Positions 7,463 to 17,700 of a stretch of 64,000 bases of DNA are shown piece after piece. Under the pieces are notes generated by a model. It searched no databases and was not told the DNA's origin. It saw only the letters and a list, made by a program, of their open reading frames with translations. Origin of the DNA: an uncultured Muribaculaceae bacterium (GTDB lineage: Bacteria; Bacteroidota; Bacteroidia; Bacteroidales; Muribaculaceae); the NCBI GenBank assembly GCA_910586455.1, contig CAJUHX010000001.1, forward strand, positions 7,501 to 71,500. The letters run 5' to 3'. How positions within the stretch are numbered: the first letter of the stretch is position 1; every line of letters starts with the position of its first letter. The position numbers were made by a program, and so were the translations under genes.

Positions 7463-8974
7463 ATGAAACAACAAGAAATAGATAATTCAAAAACAAACGC
7501 CTCTGTATCTGCCGACAGAGATGCCGCACGCAGCAACAGCGAGGATATAATCAACTCCGCCACCAGTTCCGACTACAAATACGGATTCGTGAGCGACATC
7601 GACAGCGAAATCATTCCGCAAGGCCTCAACGAGGAAGTCGTGCGCCTGATTTCAGCAAAAAAAGGCGAGCCCGAATGGCTGCTGGAATTTCGCCTCAAGG
7701 CCTTCCGCCACTGGCAGACCATGAAAATGCCCCGCTGGGCACATCTGGAAATTCCGGAAATCGACTTCCAGGCAATCAGCTACTACGCCGCCCCAAAGAC
7801 AAAGGAAGGTCCCAAGAGCCTCGACGAGGTTGACCCCGCCGTTCTCGACACCTTCAACCGGCTGGGCATTCCGCTGGAAGAGCAGAAACTGCTCTCGGGC
7901 ATGGCTGTCGACGCCGTGATGGACTCGGTGTCGGTAAAGACCACACACCGCGAGTGTCTGGCTGAGCTCGGCGTGATATTCTGCTCGCTCAGCGAAGCCG
8001 TACGCGACTACCCCGAACTGGTGCGAAAATACCTGGGCAAAGTGGTGAGCTACCGCGACAACTTCTTCGCCGCCCTTAACTCGGCGGTGTTCTCCGACGG
8101 TTCGTTCGTCTACATACCCAAAGGTGTGCGGTGCCCGATGGAACTCAGCACCTACTTCCGCATCAACGCAGCCGGCACAGGCCAGTTCGAACGCACCCTG
8201 ATTGTGGCCGACGACGAAGCATACGTAAGCTACCTCGAAGGATGCACGGCACCGCAGCGCGACGAAAACCAGCTCCACGCGGCCATTGTGGAAATCATAG
8301 TCGAAGAACGCGCCGAAGTGAAGTACTCTACCGTGCAGAACTGGTATGCAGGCGATGCCGAGGGCCGCGGAGGCGTATATAACTTTGTGACCAAACGCGG
8401 ACTCTGCCGGGGCGACTTCTCCAAACTGTCGTGGACGCAGGTGGAAACCGGCTCGGCTATAACATGGAAATACCCAAGTTGCATTCTGGCCGGCGAAGGC
8501 TCGGTAGGCGAATTCTACTCTGTGGCCGTGACCCGCAACAGGCAGCAGGCCGATACCGGCACCAAAATGATACATCTGGGCAAGAACAGCCGCTCAACCA
8601 TTGTGTCGAAAGGCATCTCGGCCGGACACAGCCAGAACTCATACCGCGGTCTGGTGAAAGTGGCCCCCGACGCCACCGGAGTGCGCAACTACACACAGTG
8701 CGACTCGCTGCTGCTGAGCGACACCTGCGGCGCCCACACCTTCCCGTATATCGACGTGATGAACGACAGCGCCATAGTGGAGCACGAAGCCACTACCTCA
8801 AAAATCAGCGAAGAACAGCTGTTCTACTGCAACCAGCGCGGCATACCCACCGAGGAGGCTGTAGGTCTGATTGTGAACGGATACGCCAAAGAGGTGATGA
8901 ACAAGCTGCCTATGGAGTTCGCCGTAGAGGCTCAGAAACTGCTAAGTATCACTCTCGAAGGCAGCGTAGGCTGA
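7463..8974 (+). CDS. sufB: Fe-S cluster assembly scaffold SufB
   Basis: Core scaffold of the SUF system; with SufC and SufD it builds iron-sulfur clusters on which apoproteins depend. 503 residues. Recognisable blocks are KYGFVSDIDSEIIPQGLNEEVVRLIS, PEWLLEFRLKAFRHW, the FSDGSFVYIPKGVRCPMELSTYFRIN segment and the C-terminal beta-helix (TSKISEEQLFYCNQRGI). A cysteine and a glutamate in this helix are needed in homologs. The N-terminus carries about 30 extra polar residues compared with many SufB proteins, before the conserved YKYGF. It is second in cvpA-sufB-sufC-sufD-sufS. Confidence 0.96.
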   Translation: MKQQEIDNSKTNASVSADRDAARSNSEDIINSATSSDYKYGFVSDIDSEIIPQGLNEEVVRLISAKKGEPEWLLEFRLKAFRHWQTMKMPRWAHLEIPEIDFQAISYYAAPKTKEGPKSLDEVDPAVLDTFNRLGIPLEEQKLLSGMAVDAVMDSVSVKTTHRECLAELGVIFCSLSEAVRDYPELVRKYLGKVVSYRDNFFAALNSAVFSDGSFVYIPKGVRCPMELSTYFRINAAGTGQFERTLIVADDEAYVSYLEGCTAPQRDENQLHAAIVEIIVEERAEVKYSTVQNWYAGDAEGRGGVYNFVTKRGLCRGDFSKLSWTQVETGSAITWKYPSCILAGEGSVGEFYSVAVTRNRQQADTGTKMIHLGKNSRSTIVSKGISAGHSQNSYRGLVKVAPDATGVRNYTQCDSLLLSDTCGAHTFPYIDVMNDSAIVEHEATTSKISEEQLFYCNQRGIPTEEAVGLIVNGYAKEVMNKLPMEFAVEAQKLLSITLEGSVG

Positions 8975-8979
8975 AAAAT

Positions 8980-9009
8980 CTAACATTCAACATTTAACAT
9001 TCAACATTA
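8980..9009 (+). repeat. AACATT-type intercistronic repeat between sufB and sufC
   Basis: The sufB-sufC gap is a run of near-identical units (TAACATTCAA, CATTTAACAT, TCAACATTAA) ending directly at the sufC start codon. The same kind of repeat fills the murE-mraY gap (24409-24431), appears at the sufD end (11135-11146) and, inverted, precedes exbB (about 4050-4080). It has no -7 promoter match. It may be a translational spacer, an RNA-processing site or a low-complexity genome repeat. Confidence 0.55.
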
Positions 9010-9010
9010 A

Positions 9011-9781
<771 letters not shown>

Positions 9782-9783
9782 TT

Positions 9784-11154
9784 ATGAAAGATACTTCGCT
9801 ACGACAATACATTGAGCTTTACCGCTCGCAGCATCAGGCGCTCGATGCCGCCTCGCCCGAGGCCGTACGCCGGCTGCGTCCGGCGGCCCTCTCGGCCCTC
9901 GAGGCCATAGGCCGTCTGCCACGCAAAGGCGATGAAGGTTACGAGCGCACGTCGCTCGAAGACTTGTTCGCACCCGACCTGGGCGTGAACCTGCAACGTA
10001 TGTGCTTCGAAGCCGACCTGGCCGACACCTTCCGCTGCGATGTTCCAAAGGTCAGCACTCTGCTGGGCCTGGTAATAAACGACATATACCGCCCCACGGC
10101 CTCATTACTGAACCAGCTGCCGCAGGGCGTAACCCTGTGCAGTTTCAGCGAGGCCGCCGAAAAATGCCCGCAGGTGCTACAACAGTATCTGGGCTCGGCG
10201 GCCGATATGAACAGCGACGCCGCAACCGCCCTCAACACCCTGCTGCTGCAGGACGGCATACTGCTGCATGTGGCCAAAGGCGTGAAACTCGAAAAACCGC
10301 TGCAGATTGTGGCCATATTCAACGCGCCGCTGCCCATGCTGGCACTGCGCCGTATACTCATTGTGATGGAACCCGACTCGGAAGCTCGTGTGCTGCTGTG
10401 CGACCACAGCCGCGACACCGGTTTCCAATATGTGAACTCGCAGGTAGTAGAGGCCGTGCTGGCCGAAGGCGCCGCCCTCGACGTGTACGAAATCGAGGAA
10501 GCCAACGAACTGACTTCGCGCGTCAGCCGCTTCTACGGCAGGCAGCAAAGCCGCAGCCGACTCATTGTCAACGGCACCACACTCAGCGGCGGAGTAACCC
10601 GCAACGACTACATTGTGGATGTCGACGGCGACCGCTGCGAAACCCGTCTGGCAGGCATGGTCACCGCCATAGGCAAGCAGAAGACCGACAACTCCACTCT
10701 GCTGCGCCACCACGGGCAGTACTGCCACAGCGAGCAACTGTTCAAATACGTACTCTCCGACGATGCCTCCGGTGCATTCGAAGGCCTTATAGTTGTTGAC
10801 GAAGGCGCCATGAAAACTGAGGCATACCAGAGCAACCGCAACCTGCTGGCCGCCCCGGGTGCCAGAATGCACACACGCCCGCAACTGCTTATCTACTGCG
10901 ACGACGTAAAGTGCAGCCACGGCGCTACTACCGGTCAGCTCGACGAGCGTGCCATGTTCTACATGCAGTCGCGAGGCATACCCATGGCCGAAGCCCGCAT
11001 GATGCTGATGCAGGCTTTTATGGCCGATGTCATCGACACCATCAGCCTCGAAGGCCTCCGCGAACGCCTGCGCCACCTGGTAGAGCGACGACTGTGCGGC
11101 TCCGACGCCATCTGCGGCGACTGCAACTTAAAATTTAACATTCAAAATGGTTGA
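9784..11154 (+). CDS. sufD: Fe-S cluster assembly protein SufD
   Basis: Second beta-helix scaffold subunit that pairs with SufB, 456 residues. The N-terminal helical region is poorly conserved, as in the family. The C-terminal core is clear: LRRILIVMEPDSEARVLLCDHS, DNSTLLRHHGQYCHSEQLFKYVLSDDASGAFEGLIVVDEGAMKTEAYQSNRNLL and CSHGATTGQLDERAMFYMQSRGIP, which matches the SufB/SufD family signature. A cysteine-containing tail (GSDAICGDCN) closes the protein. It overlaps the sufS start by eight bases. Confidence 0.95.
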   Translation: MKDTSLRQYIELYRSQHQALDAASPEAVRRLRPAALSALEAIGRLPRKGDEGYERTSLEDLFAPDLGVNLQRMCFEADLADTFRCDVPKVSTLLGLVINDIYRPTASLLNQLPQGVTLCSFSEAAEKCPQVLQQYLGSAADMNSDAATALNTLLLQDGILLHVAKGVKLEKPLQIVAIFNAPLPMLALRRILIVMEPDSEARVLLCDHSRDTGFQYVNSQVVEAVLAEGAALDVYEIEEANELTSRVSRFYGRQQSRSRLIVNGTTLSGGVTRNDYIVDVDGDRCETRLAGMVTAIGKQKTDNSTLLRHHGQYCHSEQLFKYVLSDDASGAFEGLIVVDEGAMKTEAYQSNRNLLAAPGARMHTRPQLLIYCDDVKCSHGATTGQLDERAMFYMQSRGIPMAEARMMLMQAFMADVIDTISLEGLRERLRHLVERRLCGSDAICGDCNLKFNIQNG

Positions 11155-12361
11155 TGTAGATAAAATACGGCACGACTTCCCGATACTGCAGCGCAACATC
11201 TACGGCAAGCCGCTGATTTACTTCGACAACACGGCAACGTCGCAGACTCCGCGCTGTGTAGTTGAGGAAATCGAGAAAATGTACTACGAGTACAAGGCCA
11301 ACGTACACCGCGGCGTACACTGCCTGTCGCAGGAAGCCACCGACGCCATGGAAGCCGCAAGGCTCAGAGTGCGCGACTTTATAAACGCAGGCTCGCGCGA
11401 AGAGGTGATATTCACCCGTGGCACCACCGAAGGCATCAATCTGGTGGCCTCGAGCTACGGCGAGTTGCTCGGCGAGGGCGACGAGGTGATACTCACCATA
11501 ATGGAGCATCACAGCAATATTGTGCCCTGGCAACTGCTGCAACAGCGCAAAGGCATAGTGATAAAAGTGGTGCCGATGCTATCCGACGGCAGTCTGGACA
11601 TGGATGCCTACCGCGCACTGCTCGGACCGCGCACACGTGTGGTGAGTGTCTGCCATGTGTCGAATGTCCTTGGCACGGTAAATCCGGTTAAGGAAATAGT
11701 CCGTCTGGCCCACGCCCACGGTGCCGTGTGCTGCATCGACGGCGCCCAGGCAGTAGCACACCAAAGAGTGGATGTCCGCGACCTCGACGCCGACTTCTAC
11801 GCCTTCTCATCGCACAAGATGTACGGCCCATGTGGCGTGGGAATACTTTATGGCAAACGCGAACTGCTGGAGAAAATGCCCCCCTATCAGGGCGGAGGCG
11901 AAATGATTGGCCATGTGAGCTTCAGTGGTACATCGTGGGCTGAACTGCCTTTCAAGTTCGAGGCCGGCACGCCGGACTTCGTCGATGCCGCAGCTCTGCG
12001 TACTGCCATTGACTATCTGGAATCGACGGGCATAGAGGCCGTGGCCGAACACGAACACACCCTGCTGCGCCACGCCACCGAACAGATGGAAAAAATACCC
12101 GGCATGCGCATATTCGGCACCACACCCGGCAAATGCGCCCTCATTTCGTTTGTTGTCGGCGACATCCACCCCTACGATTTGGGCATGCTGCTCGACAAGA
12201 TGGGTGTGGCCGTACGCACAGGCCACCACTGCGCCCAGCCGCTGATGGAGCATCTGGGCATCGAAGGTTGCGTGCGCGCATCCTTCGCCATGTACAACAC
12301 TGAAAACGAAATCGACTCCTACATAAAGACACTGCAACGCGCAGTGATGATGCTGCAATGA
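11147..12361 (+). CDS. sufS: Cysteine desulfurase SufS
   Basis: PLP-dependent enzyme that removes sulfur from L-cysteine as a persulfide for the Suf scaffold. 404 residues. The PLP lysine is in FSSHKMYGPCGVG (about residue 226). The persulfide cysteine is in RTGHHCAQPLMEHLG (about residue 364), the class II (SufS/CsdA) loop. The N-terminal YFDNTATSQTP and the NVHRGVHCLSQ blocks are typical. The start overlaps the end of sufD and the stop overlaps the next gene's ATG, keeping the operon gapless. Confidence 0.96.
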   Translation: MVDVDKIRHDFPILQRNIYGKPLIYFDNTATSQTPRCVVEEIEKMYYEYKANVHRGVHCLSQEATDAMEAARLRVRDFINAGSREEVIFTRGTTEGINLVASSYGELLGEGDEVILTIMEHHSNIVPWQLLQQRKGIVIKVVPMLSDGSLDMDAYRALLGPRTRVVSVCHVSNVLGTVNPVKEIVRLAHAHGAVCCIDGAQAVAHQRVDVRDLDADFYAFSSHKMYGPCGVGILYGKRELLEKMPPYQGGGEMIGHVSFSGTSWAELPFKFEAGTPDFVDAAALRTAIDYLESTGIEAVAEHEHTLLRHATEQMEKIPGMRIFGTTPGKCALISFVVGDIHPYDLGMLLDKMGVAVRTGHHCAQPLMEHLGIEGCVRASFAMYNTENEIDSYIKTLQRAVMMLQ

Positions 12362-13200
12362 AAACACTATATGTAAGCGACATGGACGGCACCCTGCTTG
12401 GCGCCGACAGCCTGGTAAGCCCACGCAGCGCCGAAATTATAAGCAGGCTCAGCCGCCGCGGTGCGCTCATTACCGTGGCCACGGCACGCACCCCGGCCAC
12501 CGTAGTGCCGTTGCTGGCCGACACTTACACCTCGATTCCGGCAATAGTTATGACCGGCGCGGCCATGTGGAACCGTGCCACGGCTTCATACGAAGAAATA
12601 CACTTCATGCCCGTGGAACTGGAGCAGCAGGTGGAGCGCGAATGCAGTTCAGCCGGCATCTGCCCCTTTGTGTACACCCTGCCCGACGACAACAGCGGCA
12701 TAATGCAGGTGTACCACGCACTGCCGCAACTGAACCATATCGAAGACGGTTTCTATCAGGAGCGACGCGACCTGCTACTGAAGCACTTCAATCTTGGCTC
12801 GCGCTCGCCCGAGAGTGTCGTCGGACGCAAAATTCTGTATTTTGCCATGGGACCGAAACAAGGCATCTACAAGGCCGGACAGCGGCTGGCAGAGGCCACT
12901 GAATGCGCAGTGTCGTATTACCCCGACATTTTTAATCCGGAGCTTGCTTTGCTGGAGGTTTTCGCCCCGGGAGTGTCGAAAGCTGCAGCCATCAAAAGTC
13001 TGCAACGGCGCATAGGCGCTGACCGTCTGGTGGTTTTCGGCGACAATATCAACGACCTTTCCATGCTCGCCATAGCCGACGAGGCCGTGGCTGTAGGAAA
13101 TGCACTGCCTGAGGTAAAAGAGGCCGCCGGACGTGTCATAAGCCCGAATACCGACGATTCGGTTGCGAAGTTCATTCAGCAGGCGGAAGACCGCCAATAA
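12358..13200 (+). CDS. Cof-type HAD-superfamily phosphatase
   Basis: Predicted sugar-phosphate or nucleotide phosphatase of the HAD IIB (Cof) group, 280 residues. Motif I is DMDGTLLGADS at the N-terminus, with the nucleophile and acid/base aspartates of DxD. The C-terminal motif IV is FGDNINDLSMLAIADEAVAVGNA, and the cap region lies between. The substrate cannot be deduced. It is the last gene of the cvpA-suf operon (ATGA overlap with sufS). Its 3' end overlaps the convergent queG 3' end by about 29 bases, so there is no room for a separate terminator. Confidence 0.88.
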   Translation: MKTLYVSDMDGTLLGADSLVSPRSAEIISRLSRRGALITVATARTPATVVPLLADTYTSIPAIVMTGAAMWNRATASYEEIHFMPVELEQQVERECSSAGICPFVYTLPDDNSGIMQVYHALPQLNHIEDGFYQERRDLLLKHFNLGSRSPESVVGRKILYFAMGPKQGIYKAGQRLAEATECAVSYYPDIFNPELALLEVFAPGVSKAAAIKSLQRRIGADRLVVFGDNINDLSMLAIADEAVAVGNALPEVKEAAGRVISPNTDDSVAKFIQQAEDRQ

Positions 13201-14107
13201 AGCGCAGGGCATTGCGGCGTAGCCCCTGCACACGCAGGCGGTTGACAGCCGTAGGCCCGAAAATGCTGCGGAAGCGTCCCGGGCCAAGTTCGGCCATTTC
13301 CTCCGGTGTCAAATCCATAATTTCCGCTACAGGAGTAAATTCAGGAATATCCGTTGCAGGACCGCAGTCGAGCGGACAACTGCGGCGGCAATTGTCGCAG
13401 CCATACACCTTGGGCATGCGGAACATGCCGTCCGGAAATTCGCCGCGGTGTTCTATGGTAAGATACGACAGGCATCGGCGGGCATCGAGCTGACCGTCGG
13501 GGCCGAGCGCTCCTCCGGGGCAGGCCTTACGGCAGCGTCCGCAGTGCAGACACTCGCCTGCGGATGGTGTATCCGGCAGGGCCTCGCCTGTCCACAGTAT
13601 GAAACCGAGTACCACAGCCATGCCGTAGCCGGGCACACAGAGCATGCCATTGTCGGCCACAAAGCCTATGCCGGCCCGCTGCGCCCAATAGCGCTCGCGC
13701 ATGGGAGCGCTGTCGACCACAATACGGCTACTGCCGCCAAAACGGCGGCACAATGCGTCGGCGGCTTCGCCCAGACGCTGTTTCAGCACATAATGATAGT
13801 CAGCACCAATGGCATAGTCGGCGAAGTAAACCGAGCGACGGACCGGACGGTAGTTGAAGGCTGCGGCGATTACGGTGCGGGTGCCTTCGTGGAGCCGAGC
13901 CGGGTCGAGCCGCACGAGCCTGTTACGCTCCATGTATTCCATATCCGCGTTATTGCCGCAGTGCAGCCAGCGGTCATAGGCGGCGGTATCGGCGGCATCG
14001 ACCTCCGATGCACGCGCTATGCCGCAGGCGCAGGCGCCACAAGCAAGAACCGCATGCCTGGCAAAGCAAGCCGGATGGCATTCACATAGGGATGGACAAG
14101 AATTCAT
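13172..14107 (-). CDS. queG: Epoxyqueuosine reductase
   Basis: Cobalamin- and iron-sulfur-dependent enzyme that reduces epoxyqueuosine to queuosine in tRNA, the last step of Q-base synthesis. 311 residues. Two 4Fe-4S sites are visible (CLHCGRCRKACPGGAL, and CDNCRRSCPLDCGP). The family motifs GNNADMEYMERN, VIAAAFNYRPVR and RAGIGFVADNGMLCVPGYG are present. The ATG at 14107 lies inside the end of the upstream deacetylase gene (overlap 14082-14107). It is the last gene of a minus-strand run that starts with the DUF2723 gene. Confidence 0.93.
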   Translation of the reverse strand: MNSCPSLCECHPACFARHAVLACGACACGIARASEVDAADTAAYDRWLHCGNNADMEYMERNRLVRLDPARLHEGTRTVIAAAFNYRPVRRSVYFADYAIGADYHYVLKQRLGEAADALCRRFGGSSRIVVDSAPMRERYWAQRAGIGFVADNGMLCVPGYGMAVVLGFILWTGEALPDTPSAGECLHCGRCRKACPGGALGPDGQLDARRCLSYLTIEHRGEFPDGMFRMPKVYGCDNCRRSCPLDCGPATDIPEFTPVAEIMDLTPEEMAELGPGRFRSIFGPTAVNRLRVQGLRRNALRFIGGLPPAE

Positions 14108-14699
14108 AGCCTTCAGACTTTAGCCACTCTATGGCGCGGGGCAGGGCCTCTTTAAGGTTTACTTGTGCCTTAAGGGAGTCGTGAAAAACAATAATCGAGC
14201 CGTTGCGTGTATAGCGCCTGACATTGTCAAATACCTGCTGCGGTCCAAGGCGACGCGAGTAGTCGCGTGTCACCAGGTCGTACATTATCAGGTTGTAGCG
14301 CAACTTTATGATGCGCGCCTGCTTCCAGCGCAGAATGCCGTGGGGCGGTCTGAACAGAGGCGAGTCGATAAGGCTGTCGGCTTCCATTATGTCGTGTAGA
14401 TAACGGTGCGAGCTTACCTTCATGCCCTGCAGGTGGTGCATTGTGTGGTTTCCGTAGCTGTGGCCTCGTCGGCGCACCTGCTCAAGCAGTTCGGGATGCC
14501 TCCGCACGTTGTCGCCCACCATAAAGAAGGTTGCTTTTATGCCGTGGCGGTCGAGCAGGTCGAGCACCCAGGGTGTAACCTCAGGTATCGGCCCGTCGTC
14601 GAAAGTCAGGTACACCACCTTGCGTCCGCGCTGTTTTATCCGCCATATCGCCTCCGGAAAAAGGAGGCGATATGGCAGTGGCGGCTGTTCGATGAGCAT
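14082..14699 (-). CDS. Polysaccharide deacetylase (NodB homology domain)
   Basis: Carbohydrate esterase family 4 hydrolase, 205 residues. The metal-binding and catalytic motifs are present: TFDDGP near residue 32 (motif 1), GNHTMHH (motif 2, H-x3-H type), RPPHG (motif 3) and the histidine block IVFHDS (motif 5). The domain is close to the minimal length, and there is no signal peptide, so a cytosolic or envelope-inner role is likely; the polymer it acts on is unknown. The ATG at 14699 is three bases beyond the DUF2723 stop. A perfect 14-base inverted repeat lies within the first 20 codons (see 14642). Confidence 0.88.
   Translation of the reverse strand: MLIEQPPLPYRLLFPEAIWRIKQRGRKVVYLTFDDGPIPEVTPWVLDLLDRHGIKATFFMVGDNVRRHPELLEQVRRRGHSYGNHTMHHLQGMKVSSHRYLHDIMEADSLIDSPLFRPPHGILRWKQARIIKLRYNLIMYDLVTRDYSRRLGPQQVFDNVRRYTRNGSIIVFHDSLKAQVNLKEALPRAIEWLKSEGYEFLSIPM
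14642..14676. repeat. Perfect 14-base inverted repeat inside the 5' end of the deacetylase gene
   Basis: GCCATATCGCCTCC at 14642-14655 is mirrored by GGAGGCGATATGGC at 14663-14676, with a seven-base loop. In the mRNA it would form a stable hairpin starting about 23 bases after the start codon. The protein here still aligns with the family without a visible insertion, so an RNA-structure role is as likely as a mobile palindrome. Confidence 0.7.
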
Positions 14700-14702
14700 C
14701 GC

Positions 14703-17700
14703 CTACAGTATGGAGTCTTTTACAGAGTCTTCCTCAAGAGCCATCTGCTTGAGCTGCTGTGCGTAATCGGGAGTGATTTCGGGTTTCTTGCCCTCCTCGT
14801 ACTCCTTTATCCGGTCGGCCTGGCTCTGGAGCGAATGATATACCTGGAGGTCGTATTCGAGATCTCGTCCGGCCTTGCGGTAGCGGTCGGGGCTGAGGCT
14901 TTCGGCATATTCGCTGATGCGATTGTATCGAGGCAGTTCCCGGTCGATAATGTCGCGGGCTGCCTGCAGGTCAGCCTTGTTGCCGGTAGCGGCATAGAGG
15001 TCGAGATAAATCTGTATCTCACGCACGGCGTGCGCTCCGGCGCGCAGCTGGGCTTTCACGGGCAGTTTCTCCTCGAGCAGCTGCAGCATGTAGCGGGCCA
15101 TGTCGTAGCGGGTTTCAGGCAGCGGCAGGTTATGCTTGCGTGCATATTCGCGGGCTTGTTCCGAAGCGGGCAGCGAGCCTGTCAGGCTCAGGTCGAGGGC
15201 GGTCTGGAGCAGGGTTTCGCGGGTGGAGATTACCATGCGGCGCACGGTTTCGTCGAGGTAAAGACGGTCGGCGTCGGGAGCGTCAAGACCGCCCCAGCGG
15301 TATTTCTCCACTATGTTTGCATATGCTTTCTCGACGGTGGGCGACACTGCGGCCTGGTCGAATGGAGTAATCTGGTCGGCCATACCGGTGGAGTAAACGT
15401 AGCGGCCGAATCCGCTGCGCTCACTTTCGGGCACTGTCACGGCAAAGTACACGGGGCGCGGCCAGCCTTTGGCGGCATTGGTGGCCACGAGGTCCATCAT
15501 CAGTGCGCCGTTCTGATAGCGGCTTGCGCCGGTGTTGAAGTTATGCTGCAGGTCAACGGGACGGAAACCGAGCTCATGGTTCACCGAGCCGGGAGCCATG
15601 TCGAATGCCTTGACGGCACCTGCCGAGTCGCTGGCGATATAGAAGTTGGGGTAGCGCCATACCGCTGTTTCGGGATCCTGGCTGTAATAGTCGGTGAAGG
15701 CAGTTACGGCGTCGACACGCTCGGTTTTGGCCGCCTGCTGTTCAGCGGGGCGAATCATCAGCGAGCGGTAGGCAAGGTTGCGGGGCTGTGCCATGATGTC
15801 GATTGGCAGGCTGCCATGGTGCGGCATGCGCAGCGAGTTGACATACCATTCAGATGTATAGTACGAGAGGTTTACCACCTTTACATCGGTGCGGTATCCT
15901 TCAACTTCCTGGGCGTACCACAGCGGGAAGGTATCGTTGTCGCCGTAGGTGAATATGATAGCGTTGTCATCGACCGACGACAGGTAGTTCATGCCGAAGT
16001 CGCGGGCTGTGTATCGTCCGGAACGGTCGTGGTCGTCCCAGGTCTGCGACACCATCTGCAGTGGCACCAGCATGCCAATCAGCACAGCCGGCAGCACCCA
16101 TGCCCAGTGAAGGCTGTCGCCGCTTTCTTCGGTATCGCTCTTCTGCTTTTTGAGTTTGCGCATAAAGTCGCCGAGTATCACGCCCAGGGCGGGTACTGCC
16201 ATGCCTATCCATATTGCAAAGGCATAGAACGACCCCGCGAAAGCATAATCGCGCTCACGCGGCTGACCGGGAGTCTGGTTGAGATACAGCACAATGGCTA
16301 TGCCTGTCATAAAGAAGAGGAAGAATACCACCCAGAACTGCTGTATGCCGCGCTCGGCATCGGCGCGGTGGCGGTAGAGCGACTGCCACAGCAGACCAAT
16401 TATACCCAGCACCAGGGGCAGCATGTAGAATACGTTGTGGCCCTTGTTGCCGCTGCCATATTCCGCGGGCAGAAGGCTCTGGTCGCCCAGACGAGCGTTG
16501 TCGATGAAGGGTATGCCTGAAATCCAGTTACCATACTGAGGTTCGCCGTTGCCGGGAATATCGTTCTGACGGCCTGCGAAGTTCCACATAAAGTAGCGCC
16601 AGTACATATGGTTGAGCTGGTAGTTGAGGAAGTAGCGCAGGTTGTACTGGTAATCGGACTTAATCATGTCGAAGTAGGGATATATGCCGGGGGTGGCGCT
16701 GCGGTCGACCATTTCGGTAATACCTTCGTGTTCAAGCACAGGGCGCACCATATCCAGAGGCGCGGCATATATTTTGCCGCCGTGGCCGTCGTCCATCGAC
16801 AGCTCGTCGACTGCGAACTGCCTGAATACTTCCTGCGGTACTTTCTTCGACGGCATTTCGGACCATGAGCGGTAGCCGCGGTTGGAGCCGGCGTTGTGCA
16901 TGCGTGGGAAGAGGACTTTCGATGCCGGGAAATACACATAGCGGGGGTCGCCGGGAACCTCCACATATTCGTCGGATTCGTCGGGCGAGAGTTTGGTTTT
17001 CTTCACATAGCGGGGCTCGGAGTCGTTCACGGGGTAGCCGTCGTCGCCGTACAGCAGCGGATACACTCCGTTGCCGTCCATTTCCTCTTTGGTGAGGATG
17101 TATCCCTTGTCGTCGAAGTACATCAGCTCGTGTACGGCGCCGTTGTCGTCCTGATAGCGCTCGGTATAGAGTTCATCGATAACCGTCGGGCCATAGAACA
17201 GGGGCGACTCGCCGTACTGTTCGCGGTTGAGATACGAGGCCAGAGTGAACACATTGTCCGGAGCGTTCTGGTTCATGGGCGTATTGGCGTTGGAGCGGAT
17301 AAGCAGCAGCGCATACGACGAATAGCCTATGAATATCACCAGTATGGAGGTAACTATCAGATTGAGAATACGCACCGGCACTTTGTGGCAGAAGAACATC
17401 AGCCACACGCCCAGAGCGGCAGTCAGCAGGCAGGGCAGTATCGCTCCGTGGCCTATAAGGAATATGCCCGAAAGCAGCACGCCAAGGAAGAACGACCACT
17501 TCATGGCCCGGGCGCTGCGCTGACGGTCGAAGCTCACCATGCTCCATACCAGCACTGCCACAAGCACTATGGCATACACAAGCACACCAAGGTTGTACGA
17601 AGTGCCGAAGCCGTTCACGAACATACGCTCGAAGAACTGGCTCATCTTCATCACGCCGGGTACGAGGCCGTAGAGTATAAGGGCCACGACCACGCAGCTG

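Noticed and set aside
14406..16520. 704-codon open frame on the plus strand opposite DUF2723
   Set aside because: Mirror of the large DUF2723 gene and the deacetylase; composition typical of antisense frames in GC-biased codons.
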